Made by a program: the position numbers and the translations under genes. Shown here one piece after another: positions 1-8,128 of a DNA stretch of 64,000 bases. Location: contig JAEUJM010000032.1 of assembly GCA_016794585.1 (NCBI GenBank), positions 186,001-250,000 of the forward strand, written 5' to 3'. The number at the start of each line of letters is the position of its first letter. Position 1 is the first letter of the stretch. Origin of the DNA: Acidimicrobiales bacterium. GTDB taxonomy: Bacteria > Actinomycetota > Acidimicrobiia > Acidimicrobiales > DATDAH01. Under the pieces are notes generated by a model. The model was not told the DNA's origin. It searched no databases and saw nothing but the letters and a program-made list of their open reading frames with translations.

Positions 1-20
1 CGCGCGCCGGGGTCGGCGCC

Positions 21-68
21 TTCCGGGTACTCCCCTCTGTTCTGGACCGCACGGGGGAGTACCCGGAA
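21..68. repeat. Palindromic intergenic repeat, copy 1 of the GGGTACTC family
   Basis: Two perfect 15-bp arms (TTCCGGGTACTCCCC at 21-35 and its complement at 54-68) flank an 18-nt loop that contains TGTTCTGGACCGCAC. The same arm core and a related loop recur at 16709-16760 and 46096-46143. It lies about 50 bp before the FAD oxidoreductase start. It could be a REP-like element, a transcript-stabilising or terminating hairpin, or an operator. The recurrence beside unrelated genes favours a dispersed repeat. Confidence 0.8.
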
Positions 69-118
69 CGAGGCGTTGCGCCAGCCGGGGCGCTGCGTAC
101 GGCACCTACCATCCGGGG

Positions 119-1498
119 GTGGGCACCCGCGCGATCCGCACGATCACCGAGCCGGCGCGGGAGGTGCCGGTCGTCGCCGAGGCCGACGTCGTCGTGGTGG
201 GGTCCGGGCCGGGCGGGCTGTCCGCCGCGCTGGCCGCCGCCCGTGCCGGCGCCGACGTCGCCCTGGTCGAGCGCTTCGGCTGCTTCGGGGGCAACATCAC
301 CGCCGTCGGGGTCGAGGGGTTCGCCTGGTACCGCCACGAGCGCACGGTGGAGGCCGGCGGGCTGGCCGCCGAGTTCGAGGCGCGCGCCGCGGCCATGGGC
401 GCCGCTGTGCCCGAGAGCCAGTCGCAGTCCTACGAGCTCGACTCCGAGGGCTTCAAGGTGGTGGCCGACCGCCTCGTCGAGGAGGCTGGCGTTCGCCCGA
501 TGCTCCACCGGGCCTTCGCCGCGCCGATCCTGGACGGCGACGTCGTCGCGGGGATCATCGTCGAGTCCAAGGCCGGGCGCGAGGCGATCGCCGCGCGGGT
601 GGTCATCGACGCCACCGGCGACGCCGACGTCGCCCACCGGGCCGGCGCCCCCACGCGGCGCACGCCCCGCGAGGAGATGATGGCGGCCTCGGTCATGTTC
701 CACCTCGCCGGGGTGGACAAGCGCCGCTTCCTCGAGGGGGTGGCCGCCGACCCCCAGACCTACGCCGACTGGAGCGGGCCCGACGCCTGGTCCATCGAGA
801 CGAGCGGCAAGGAGGACGGCCTCTTCTCGCCCTTCCTCAAGAAGCCGTTCGACCGGGCCATCGCCGATGGCCTGCTGCCCGCCGACCTGACCACCATCGC
901 CGGCACCTGGGGGGCGATGCACGACTCGGGCGAGCTCACCTACCTCAACGTGTTGCACCTCGACGCCTGCGACGGCACCGACCCCGACGACCTCACCCGC
1001 ACCGAGATGGAGGGCCGGCGCCAGGCGCTGCTCGCCATCGAGGCGCTACGCCGCTACACGCCCGGATGCGAGGACGCCCGCCTCCGCAACTTCGGCATGA
1101 CCGTGGGCATCCGTGACACCCGCAAGATCGAGGCCCGCTACGACCTCACCGAGGACGACGTGCGCCACGAGGGTCGCTTCGACGACAGCATCGGCATCTT
1201 CCCCGAGTTCATCGACGGCTACGGCGTGCTCATCCTGCCCACGACCGGCCGGTACTTCCAGGTGCCGTACCGCTGCCTCCTACCCACCGGGGTGCGCGGT
1301 CTGCTCGTCGCCGGCCGGGCCACCGGGGGTGACGCACTGAGCCATGCCGCCACCCGCAACATGGCCTGCTGCGCGGTCACCGGCCAAGGCGCCGGCGTGG
1401 CCGCGGCGCTGGCCGTGCGCTCCGGGGTGGACGTGAGCGACGTGGACCTCGGTGCGTTGCAGGCCGAACTGGCTCGACAGGACGTCCGTCTGGCCTGA
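119..1498 (+). CDS. FAD-dependent oxidoreductase (FAD_oxidored family)
   Basis: The 459-residue protein opens with a Rossmann FAD-binding loop, VVVGSGPGGLSAALAAARAG at about residues 26-45, followed by the acidic LVER that binds the FAD ribose. A second FAD segment, IDATGDADVA, lies near residue 163. The C-terminal RATGGDALSHAATRN and TGQGAGVAAALA motifs are typical of the family of flavoproteins that includes HdrA-like and xanthan-lyase-associated oxidoreductases. The substrate cannot be read from the sequence. The start is GTG at 119, which leaves a short N-terminal tail before the first beta strand. The gene stands alone downstream of a palindromic repeat and is followed after 55 bp by a c-di-GMP signalling gene on the same strand. 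Cytoplasmic, with no signal peptide. Confidence 0.8.
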   Translation: MGTRAIRTITEPAREVPVVAEADVVVVGSGPGGLSAALAAARAGADVALVERFGCFGGNITAVGVEGFAWYRHERTVEAGGLAAEFEARAAAMGAAVPESQSQSYELDSEGFKVVADRLVEEAGVRPMLHRAFAAPILDGDVVAGIIVESKAGREAIAARVVIDATGDADVAHRAGAPTRRTPREEMMAASVMFHLAGVDKRRFLEGVAADPQTYADWSGPDAWSIETSGKEDGLFSPFLKKPFDRAIADGLLPADLTTIAGTWGAMHDSGELTYLNVLHLDACDGTDPDDLTRTEMEGRRQALLAIEALRRYTPGCEDARLRNFGMTVGIRDTRKIEARYDLTEDDVRHEGRFDDSIGIFPEFIDGYGVLILPTTGRYFQVPYRCLLPTGVRGLLVAGRATGGDALSHAATRNMACCAVTGQGAGVAAALAVRSGVDVSDVDLGALQAELARQDVRLA

Positions 1499-1518
1499 CC
1501 GCGGGCGGGGCGGGCCCG

Positions 1519-1538
1519 ATTGATGCAAACGGATCAAT
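1519..1538. promoter_or_regulatory. AT-rich inverted repeat before the GGDEF-EAL gene
   Basis: ATTGAT and ATCAAT are separated by 8 nt (GCAAACGG). The site is AT-rich for this genome and lies 15 bp before the GTG start of the c-di-GMP gene. It is a plausible operator or promoter element, but no other copy was seen. Confidence 0.3.
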
Positions 1539-1553
1539 TGCCGCCGGGAGGGC

Positions 1554-4500
1554 GTGCCGCAGCTTGAGACGGAGGTCAACGGGGCCGACAGAGTCGAAAG
1601 GGGGCGGCGAGGACGACGACGGACGGGAACCGTGCTGCCCACCACCATGCTGCCCACGACGAGGACGACGGCGCCGACACCGGCGCAACTGCTCGCCGCG
1701 CTGCCCCAGGCACTGATCGCCACGGACCTCGACGGGCGCGTCACCTGGTGGACCGGTGCCGCGGAGGCGCTCTACGGCTGGTCCGCGGGGGAGGCGGTCG
1801 GGCGGCCGGTCTCCGAGCTGATCGTCCCGGAGCCGATCCGGGACCACGCGGCCCGGTTGCGGGGGGAGGCCCTGTCGGGCACCCCGTACGCCGGTCACTT
1901 CACCCTCTGCCGCAAGGACGGCTCGACCTTCCCCGCCCACGTCATGAACTCGCCGGTGTGCGACGAGGACGGCGTCGTGGTGGGGCTGCTCGGGATCGCC
2001 CACGACAGTACCGAGGCGCTCGCGGCCACCCAGGCGCTCGCCGAGCGGGAGGCCCGGTACCGCGGCATCGTCGACACCTCCCTCGAGGGGATCTGGATGC
2101 TCGATCCCGACGGGCGCACGACGTTCGCCAACCGGCGCCTCGGGGTGCTGCTCGGCGTCGGGCCCGACGAGCTGGCCGTCTCCACGGTGTTCGACTTCGT
2201 CCGCCCGGAGAACCACGCCGGCGTGCGGCGGGTGCTCGGCGAGCTCCGTCGGGGAGACTCCGCCCAGTTCGAGACCTCCCTGATCCGAGGGGACGGGACC
2301 GAGGTCCCGGTCGACCTGGTGGCCAGCTCGCTGCGCGACGACCATGGTGTCCACCTCGGCGCGTTGGCCATGGTGGCCGACGCCACCGAACGCCAGGCGA
2401 GCCTCGCCGCCCTCCGCGCGCAGGAAGAGCGCTTCCGCCAGGTGTTCGACCAGGGCCCGCTCGGCGGGGCCATCGTCGGCCTCGATGGCCGGATCCAGCG
2501 GGCCAACACCGCGCTGTGCCGGCTGCTCGGGTACGACGCGAAGGAGCTCGAGGGTCGCACCGTCGAGGACATCACCCACCCGGAGGACATCGCCACCGAC
2601 CTCGAGCTCCTCGAGCGCCTCTCCGTGGGTGAGATCAGCGACTACCAGCTCGAGAAGCGCTACCGCCGTCGGGACGGCAGTGTCCTGGTCGGGCGTCTCA
2701 CGGTGACCCTCGTGCGGACGGCCGAGGGCGAGCCGCTGCACGCCATCGGCCAGATCGAGGACGTCACCGCCACCGCGGAGGCGGCCCGCACCATCGCCGA
2801 GCAGCAGGAGCGCCTCACCCGCACGCTCGAGGCGGGGGGCATGGCGGCGTGGGAGATCGACCTCGACACCGGTGCGTACACGGTGGCCGACAACCTGAGC
2901 GCGGTGTTCGGCACCTCGCCCGACCTCCCCCCCGAGGCCACCCTCGAGGAGTTCATCAGTCGCGTCCACGCCGACGACCTCGACCTCTTCCTCGCGGCGG
3001 CCACCGAGGAAGGCCATGAGGGCGCGCCCGACGGGTTCGCGGTCGAGTACCGGGTCGAGAAGCACGGGGGCGAGGCGTGGATGCGCACGCAGGGCGAGTT
3101 CGTGCGCGATGCGTCGGGTCGCACGGTGGCCATCCGGGGCATCTCGACCGACGTCGCCGAGCAGCGCCGCCACCAGGAGCTGCGCTCGGAGGCCGCCGAG
3201 GTCTATCGCCGGATCGTCGAGGCGTCGAGCGACGCGTTCGTGGGTGCGGACCCGAGCGGCCTGATCACCGACTGGAACCCGGCGGCGGCGGAGATGTTCG
3301 GCTGGGCGGCCGCCGAGGTGGTGGGCACCAGCCTGGTCGACCACCTGTTCCCCGAGGGCGATCGTGCGCTGTACCGCGCGCACCTGGCCGCCCTGCTCCC
3401 GGAGGGCGGCGACGACGAGCTGCTCATCCCCGAGCGCATGGAGGTGACCGCTCGCCACCGTTCGGGATGGCTGTTCCCGGTGGAGGTGTCCATGGTCACC
3501 GTGCGCCAAGGCGGACAGACCGAGGTCCGGGCCTTCGTGCGCGACATCACCGAGCGCCGCGCCCACGAGACCGAGCTCACCGAACGGGCCCTCACCGACC
3601 AGCTCACCGGCCTTCCCAACCGGACGCTGCTCGCCGATCGCCTGGCGACGGCCATCTCTGCGATCGGGCGCCGGGGACGGGGCGCCGCGGTGCTGTTCAT
3701 CGACGTCGACCGCTTCAAGGTGGTCAACGACAGCCTCGGCCACCGCACCGGCGACAACCTCCTCGTGGCCCTCGCCGACCGCTTGCGGACCTCGGTCCGC
3801 CCGGACGACACCGTGGCCCGACTCGGGGGCGACGAGTTCGTCGTCCTGTGCCAGGACCTCGAGCACCAGGCGGAGGCGGTCGAGGTCGCCGAGCGAATCT
3901 TCTCGGTGCTGGAGGAGCCCTTCGTCCTCGGCACCCGTGTGCACCGGGTGGACGTGAGCATCGGCATCGCCCACGCCGAGTCGTCCGCCGTCGAGGCCGA
4001 GGACCTCCTCCGCGACGCCGACGTCGCCATGTACCAGGCGAAGGCCGCCGGCGGCGGCCGCATCGAGGTGTTCACGACGCTGCTCCGCGAGCGGGCCCGC
4101 CGGCGCCTCGACCTGGAGGACGAGCTGCGCACGGCGCTGGCCCACGAGCACCTCCAGGCCCACTACCAGCCCGTGCGTGACCTGGCCGCGGTCGGCGCCG
4201 GCGGCATCGTCGGCTTCGAGGCGCTCGTGCGGTGGCACCACCCCGCCCGGGGGGTCATCGAGCCCGGCGAGTTCATCGGCGTCGCCGAGGAGACCGGGCT
4301 CATCTCGCCCCTCGGGGAGCTGGTGCTCGACCAGGCCTGTGCCCAGGTGGCCGCCTGGCGGCGCCGACCGCGCCACGAGCACCTGACCATGGCCGTGAAC
4401 CTGTCGGGGCGCCAGCTGACCGAGCCCGGGGTGGCCGAGATCGTCGACGCCATCCTCCGGCGTCACGACCTGCCCGCGTCCGCGCTGTGCCTCGAGATCA

Positions 4501-4880
4501 CCGAGAGCATGTTGATGGCGGACTCGGCGGCGGCGGCCGCGTCCCTGCACGAGCTCCACGACCTCGGTGTCACGCTCGCGGTCGACGACTTCGGGACGGG
4601 CTACTCCTCGTTGCTCTACCTGCGGCGCTTCCCCGTCGGGATCCTCAAGCTCGATCGGGCCTTCGTCTCCGGACTCGGGTCCAACGGCGCCGACGAGGCC
4701 ATCGTGGGCTCGATGATCGACCTCGCCCACTCCCTCGGCATGACCGCCGTGGCCGAGGGGGTCGAGACCCCCGGTCAGCTCGCCGCACTGCGGCGCCTCG
4801 GTTGCGACCACGCCCAGGGCTACCTCTGGTCGGCGCCGGTCGCCGCGGCCACCGCCGACCGCCTCCTCGAGCACGGCTGA
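1554..4880 (+). CDS. Multi-PAS diguanylate cyclase/phosphodiesterase (GGDEF-EAL)
   Basis: This is a predicted cytoplasmic c-di-GMP turnover protein of 1108 residues without membrane segments. Up to five PAS sensor domains occupy roughly residues 45-680; repeats of the type DLDGRVTWWTGAAEALYGW and DPSGLITDWNPAAAEMFGW are visible, and one PAS in the middle is of the PAS_3 fold. The GGDEF domain follows, with intact RLGGDEF near residue 757. The EAL domain has EALVRWHHP near 886 and DDFGTGYSSL near 1010. Both catalytic signatures look intact, so it may be bifunctional or switched by the PAS input. The start is GTG 1554 preceded by GGGAGG, but in-frame alternatives exist up to ATG 1647. The low-complexity region between them makes the start uncertain. 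Confidence 0.88.
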   Translation: MPQLETEVNGADRVERGRRGRRRTGTVLPTTMLPTTRTTAPTPAQLLAALPQALIATDLDGRVTWWTGAAEALYGWSAGEAVGRPVSELIVPEPIRDHAARLRGEALSGTPYAGHFTLCRKDGSTFPAHVMNSPVCDEDGVVVGLLGIAHDSTEALAATQALAEREARYRGIVDTSLEGIWMLDPDGRTTFANRRLGVLLGVGPDELAVSTVFDFVRPENHAGVRRVLGELRRGDSAQFETSLIRGDGTEVPVDLVASSLRDDHGVHLGALAMVADATERQASLAALRAQEERFRQVFDQGPLGGAIVGLDGRIQRANTALCRLLGYDAKELEGRTVEDITHPEDIATDLELLERLSVGEISDYQLEKRYRRRDGSVLVGRLTVTLVRTAEGEPLHAIGQIEDVTATAEAARTIAEQQERLTRTLEAGGMAAWEIDLDTGAYTVADNLSAVFGTSPDLPPEATLEEFISRVHADDLDLFLAAATEEGHEGAPDGFAVEYRVEKHGGEAWMRTQGEFVRDASGRTVAIRGISTDVAEQRRHQELRSEAAEVYRRIVEASSDAFVGADPSGLITDWNPAAAEMFGWAAAEVVGTSLVDHLFPEGDRALYRAHLAALLPEGGDDELLIPERMEVTARHRSGWLFPVEVSMVTVRQGGQTEVRAFVRDITERRAHETELTERALTDQLTGLPNRTLLADRLATAISAIGRRGRGAAVLFIDVDRFKVVNDSLGHRTGDNLLVALADRLRTSVRPDDTVARLGGDEFVVLCQDLEHQAEAVEVAERIFSVLEEPFVLGTRVHRVDVSIGIAHAESSAVEAEDLLRDADVAMYQAKAAGGGRIEVFTTLLRERARRRLDLEDELRTALAHEHLQAHYQPVRDLAAVGAGGIVGFEALVRWHHPARGVIEPGEFIGVAEETGLISPLGELVLDQACAQVAAWRRRPRHEHLTMAVNLSGRQLTEPGVAEIVDAILRRHDLPASALCLEITESMLMADSAAAAASLHELHDLGVTLAVDDFGTGYSSLLYLRRFPVGILKLDRAFVSGLGSNGADEAIVGSMIDLAHSLGMTAVAEGVETPGQLAALRRLGCDHAQGYLWSAPVAAATADRLLEHG

Positions 4881-4964
4881 GGTCGGGTCGTGCCCCGCTC
4901 GGGGTAGGGGCAGGTCACCGACGATCGTCGGCCCGCGCCCGGCGCCGGCCGTGAGGAGGCAGTG

Positions 4965-6473
4965 ATGGCGACGCGACCTGGCGTGGTGGTCCCGGGGCTC
5001 GACCCCGAGTTCGTGCGGGGAGTCGATCCGGCCCGACCGGTGCCCACCCTTGACGACCACGTCGCCGCCGGGGGCGGGGCGGGCCTCGACGCCGCCCGAC
5101 GAGCCGGAGGTGACGCCGTGCTGGGGGCACTCGCGGCAAGTGGACTCCGCGGGCGCGGCGGCGCCGGCTTCCCGACCGCCACGAAGTGGGCGACGGTCGC
5201 CGCCAACCGGTCGGCTGACCTGTCGGCCACGGTCGTGGTCAATGCGGCCGAAGGTGAGCCCGGCACGTTCAAGGACCGGGCCATCCTTCGCGCCAACCCC
5301 TTCGCCGTGCTCGAGGGTGCCCTCGTCGCCGCCGGCGTGGTCGGCGCCGACACCGTTGTCGTGGCGGCCAAGGCCTCGTTCTCGGAGGAGTTGGCACGCG
5401 TGCGGTCGGCCATCGCCGAGGTCCGCGCCGCCGGATGGGCCGACGGGGTCGCCCTCGAGGTGGTCGAGGGCCCCGCCGCCTACCTGTTCGGCGAGGAGAC
5501 GGGGCTGCTCGAGGTGCTCGGCGGACGGGGCCCGTTCCCTCGGGTCGCTCCGCCGTACCGACACGGGCTCGACACCCCGATGGACGCCCACTCCTCGGGC
5601 CGGGTCCCCATGGCGGGGACAGGCGAGCGCACCGCCGCCGCGCCGACCCTGGTGAACAACGTCGAGACCTTCGCCAACGTCGCCGGGATCGTGCTCGAGG
5701 GGCCCGACTGGTACCGCGACGTCGGCACGCCCGAGTCGCCGGGCACCGTCGTGTGCACGGTCACCGGCGCCGCGGACCGACACGGCGTCGGCGCGTTCCC
5801 CATGGGAACGCCGCTGCGGGTCGTACTCGACACCATCGGCGGCGACGGCACCGCCGACCGGGCCGTGGCCGTGCTCTCCGGCGTGGCCAACCCGCTGCTC
5901 CCGGCGGACCGCCTCGACACGCCCGTGTCGTTCGAGGGTCTGGCCGGCGCCGGCGCCGGTCTCGGATCGGCCGGCTTCGTGGTGTTCGACGAGCGCGACG
6001 ACCTCGCCGCCGTGGCCGAGGGCGTGTCGCGCTTCCTCGCGGTGGAGTCGTGCGGGCAGTGCACCCCGTGCAAGGAGGACGGGCTGGCCATCGCCGACAC
6101 CCTGCTGCGGGTCCGCACCTCCGCCGCCACCGAGTTGGACCTCGTCGCCCTGGCCGACCGCACCGCCACCGTCGGTCTCGAGGCGCGCTGCTCGCTTGCC
6201 AGCCAGCACCAGGTGGTGGTCGAGAGCGTGCTCCGCCACTTCCCCGGCGCCCTCGACGCGCACGTCCACGGCGACGCTCCCGGCGGCGAGCCGTACCCGG
6301 TCGCGCCGCTCGCGGGGTTCGACGATGAGGGCCGCGCCGTGCTCGACGGCGCCCAGGAGCGCAAGCGACCCGACTGGACCGTCGGGAGCGACCCGTGGGC
6401 GCCCGGCGACGAGTGGTCGGGCGAGTTCCCGGCCGCCTCCGGCGCCGCCGAGGGGATCGGGCTCGAGGGCTGA
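4965..6473 (+). CDS. NuoF-like NADH-binding FMN/4Fe-4S flavoprotein
   Basis: The protein is homologous to the 51-kDa NADH-binding subunit of complex I and related diaphorases. It shows the NADH loop GLRGRGGAGFPTATKW near residue 60, the FMN region NAAEGEPGTFKDR, and YLFGEETGLLEVL. The iron-sulfur cluster motif ESCGQCTPC is followed by a fourth Cys in EARCS, so cluster and flavin sites look intact. No other nuo, hox or fdh subunit is nearby, so the partner (NuoE-like, hydrogenase, formate dehydrogenase or other) must lie elsewhere or be absent. ATG 4965 is preferred over GTG 4962 because GAGGAGG ends at the right distance before it. About 30 C-terminal residues extend past the conserved fold and are Gly/Glu rich. 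Confidence 0.85.
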   Translation: MATRPGVVVPGLDPEFVRGVDPARPVPTLDDHVAAGGGAGLDAARRAGGDAVLGALAASGLRGRGGAGFPTATKWATVAANRSADLSATVVVNAAEGEPGTFKDRAILRANPFAVLEGALVAAGVVGADTVVVAAKASFSEELARVRSAIAEVRAAGWADGVALEVVEGPAAYLFGEETGLLEVLGGRGPFPRVAPPYRHGLDTPMDAHSSGRVPMAGTGERTAAAPTLVNNVETFANVAGIVLEGPDWYRDVGTPESPGTVVCTVTGAADRHGVGAFPMGTPLRVVLDTIGGDGTADRAVAVLSGVANPLLPADRLDTPVSFEGLAGAGAGLGSAGFVVFDERDDLAAVAEGVSRFLAVESCGQCTPCKEDGLAIADTLLRVRTSAATELDLVALADRTATVGLEARCSLASQHQVVVESVLRHFPGALDAHVHGDAPGGEPYPVAPLAGFDDEGRAVLDGAQERKRPDWTVGSDPWAPGDEWSGEFPAASGAAEGIGLEG

Positions 6474-6493
6474 CGACGGCGCCGCCCGTGTGG

Positions 6494-6754
6494 TCAGCCG
6501 CCGGAGAGCGCTTGCATCAGCGTCACCTCGTCGGCGGGGTCGAGCGGTGTGGTCAGGTCCCGGACGACGTCCTCGTTGACGAACACCTTCATGTGCTGGC
6601 GGAGGCGGCCCTGCTCGTCGACCACGCGGAAGCGCAGGCCGGGGAACTGGCGGTCGAGGTCGGCCAGCACCTCGGCGACCGTGGCGCCCTCGGCCTCCAC
6701 GTTCGCGGCCTGTGCGGTGTAGGACCGCAACGGAGTGGGGATGCGCACCCTCAT
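6494..6754 (-). CDS. MoaD/ThiS-family ubiquitin-like sulfur carrier
   Basis: This is a small beta-grasp protein of 86 residues ending in the diagnostic Gly-Gly (QALSGG), which in MoaD and ThiS is adenylated and thiocarboxylated by an E1-like enzyme. MRVRIPTPLRSYT and DEVTLMQALSGG match the family at both ends, and ADLDRQFPGLRFRVVDEQG matches the middle. Its start overlaps the stop of the BNR-repeat gene by 4 bp (ATGA), so the two are very probably translationally coupled. No molybdopterin or thiamine genes are adjacent. The carrier may therefore serve a dedicated sulfur-transfer or tagging role with the neighbouring beta-propeller protein rather than bulk cofactor synthesis; that is inference. 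Confidence 0.85.
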   Translation of the reverse strand: MRVRIPTPLRSYTAQAANVEAEGATVAEVLADLDRQFPGLRFRVVDEQGRLRQHMKVFVNEDVVRDLTTPLDPADEVTLMQALSGG

Positions 6755-7971
6755 CGCTCGAGCGGGTCGGCCACCTCGAGCGAGTACACCTCGGGCAGGT
6801 GGGCGAGGACGGGCGCCCAGGTGGTGCCGTCGTCGCCGCTGGCCCAGAGCTCGCCGCTGGTGGTCCCGAAGTACACGCCCACCGGGTCCATGGCGTCCAC
6901 CCCCATGGCCTGGCGCTTCACCGTGAACCAGCCGCGGGCGGGCAGGCCGAGGTCGAGTCGGCTCCAGGACTCCCCGGCGTCGCCGGTGCGGTACACCGCG
7001 GGCCGGCCCCCCGGGCTGGTGCGCGGCCAGACGTCGGTGCCGTCCATCGGGAACACCCACGCGGTGTCCGGGTCGCGCGGGTGGAGCTCGATGGGGAAGC
7101 CGATGTCGCCGACGGCCTCGGGCATGTTGTCGCCCACCCGGTGCCAGCGGCCCTCGGGACGGTCCATCCGGTAGATGCCGCAGTGGTTCTGCTGGTAGAG
7201 GCGGTCCGGGGCGAGGGGGTGGAGGCGCACGCAGTGCGGGTCGTGGCCGTACTCGGGGTCGGGCACCGGTGCGAAGAGGGCGAGGCACCCCTGGTTCAGC
7301 GGCGCCCAGTCGGCGCCACCGTCGGTCGACTCGAAGACGCCACCCGACGAGAGGCCGAGGTAGAGGTGCTGCGGGTCCCGCGGGTCGACCAGCACGGAGT
7401 GGAGCATCGAGCCGTCCGGGGTGTTCTCCTCGGGCCACTCGCACCACGTCTCCCACATCGGGTGGTCGTTCCAGCCGTCCACCGGTGCCCAGGTGTCGCC
7501 GTCGTCGTCGCTGCGGAACAGGCCCTGGGGGGAGGCGCCCGCGTACCAGGTGCCGGGCTCGTCGGCGTGGCCGGGGGTGAGCCAGAACACCGAGCGCACG
7601 CTGCGCTCGAGGCGGTCGCCCGTGGTGAACGCCGGCGGCCGTGAGGCCTCGGTGAAGGTGCGCCCGAGGTCCGTCGTGCGGAACACGGTGGGACCGAGGT
7701 GGCCCGTGCGGGAGGCCACCAGCAGGGTGGTGCGGTCGCGCGGGTCCACCATCGCGTGCTGGACCACGTTGCCGAGCAGGAGGGGGCCCTTGACCTGCCA
7801 GCCGTCCGCGGACCGGTCGGCGTCGGCGCCGAGGAGCCACAGCCCCTTGCGGGTGCCGACGACGAGCACGGGCCCCTCGGGTGGGCGCTCCGACGGCACG
7901 GGGGTGGCGTCGGCGTGCTCGCCGAGCGCCTCCCACTCGGCCCCGGTGGACACGGTCGTCGGCGTCGACAT
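6751..7971 (-). CDS. BNR/sialidase-like beta-propeller protein
   Basis: The protein resembles WD40/YVTN or exo-alpha-sialidase-type propellers. Asp-box-like repeats are visible, including FRTTDLGRTF, FRSDDDGDTWAPV, FESTDGGADWAPL, YRTGDAGESWSRL and WASGDDGTTWAPV. VLVVGTRKGLWLL near the N-terminus is the usual start of this family. I chose the internal ATG at 7971 because the extra 40 residues from an upstream ATG at 8091 are low-complexity (repeated PDAP). There is no signal peptide, so it is probably cytoplasmic. The catalytic residues of true sialidases are not recognisable, so I do not predict a hydrolase. The 4-bp overlap with the MoaD-like gene says the two proteins act together. Confidence 0.8.
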   Translation of the reverse strand: MSTPTTVSTGAEWEALGEHADATPVPSERPPEGPVLVVGTRKGLWLLGADADRSADGWQVKGPLLLGNVVQHAMVDPRDRTTLLVASRTGHLGPTVFRTTDLGRTFTEASRPPAFTTGDRLERSVRSVFWLTPGHADEPGTWYAGASPQGLFRSDDDGDTWAPVDGWNDHPMWETWCEWPEENTPDGSMLHSVLVDPRDPQHLYLGLSSGGVFESTDGGADWAPLNQGCLALFAPVPDPEYGHDPHCVRLHPLAPDRLYQQNHCGIYRMDRPEGRWHRVGDNMPEAVGDIGFPIELHPRDPDTAWVFPMDGTDVWPRTSPGGRPAVYRTGDAGESWSRLDLGLPARGWFTVKRQAMGVDAMDPVGVYFGTTSGELWASGDDGTTWAPVLAHLPEVYSLEVADPLER

Positions 7972-8128
7972 GGCCCCGGAGGCTAGGTCGTCGCCCTCGG
8001 CCCTGCCGGGGGTCGGGGGATCGGGCGCAATCGGTGCGTCGGGAGCGTCGGGAGCCATGTCGGGAAGACGGGCGAGGCCGTCCGGACTCATCGCGACCGA
8101 GCGCCCGGGGCCCCGGAGACGGACGGGG

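Noticed and set aside
1377-6269. Very long antisense open frame opposite the GGDEF-EAL and NuoF-like genes
   Set aside because: It is a shadow frame caused by high GC and third-position bias; it has no recognisable domain and is rich in Gly, Arg, His and Val as expected for such antisense translation.
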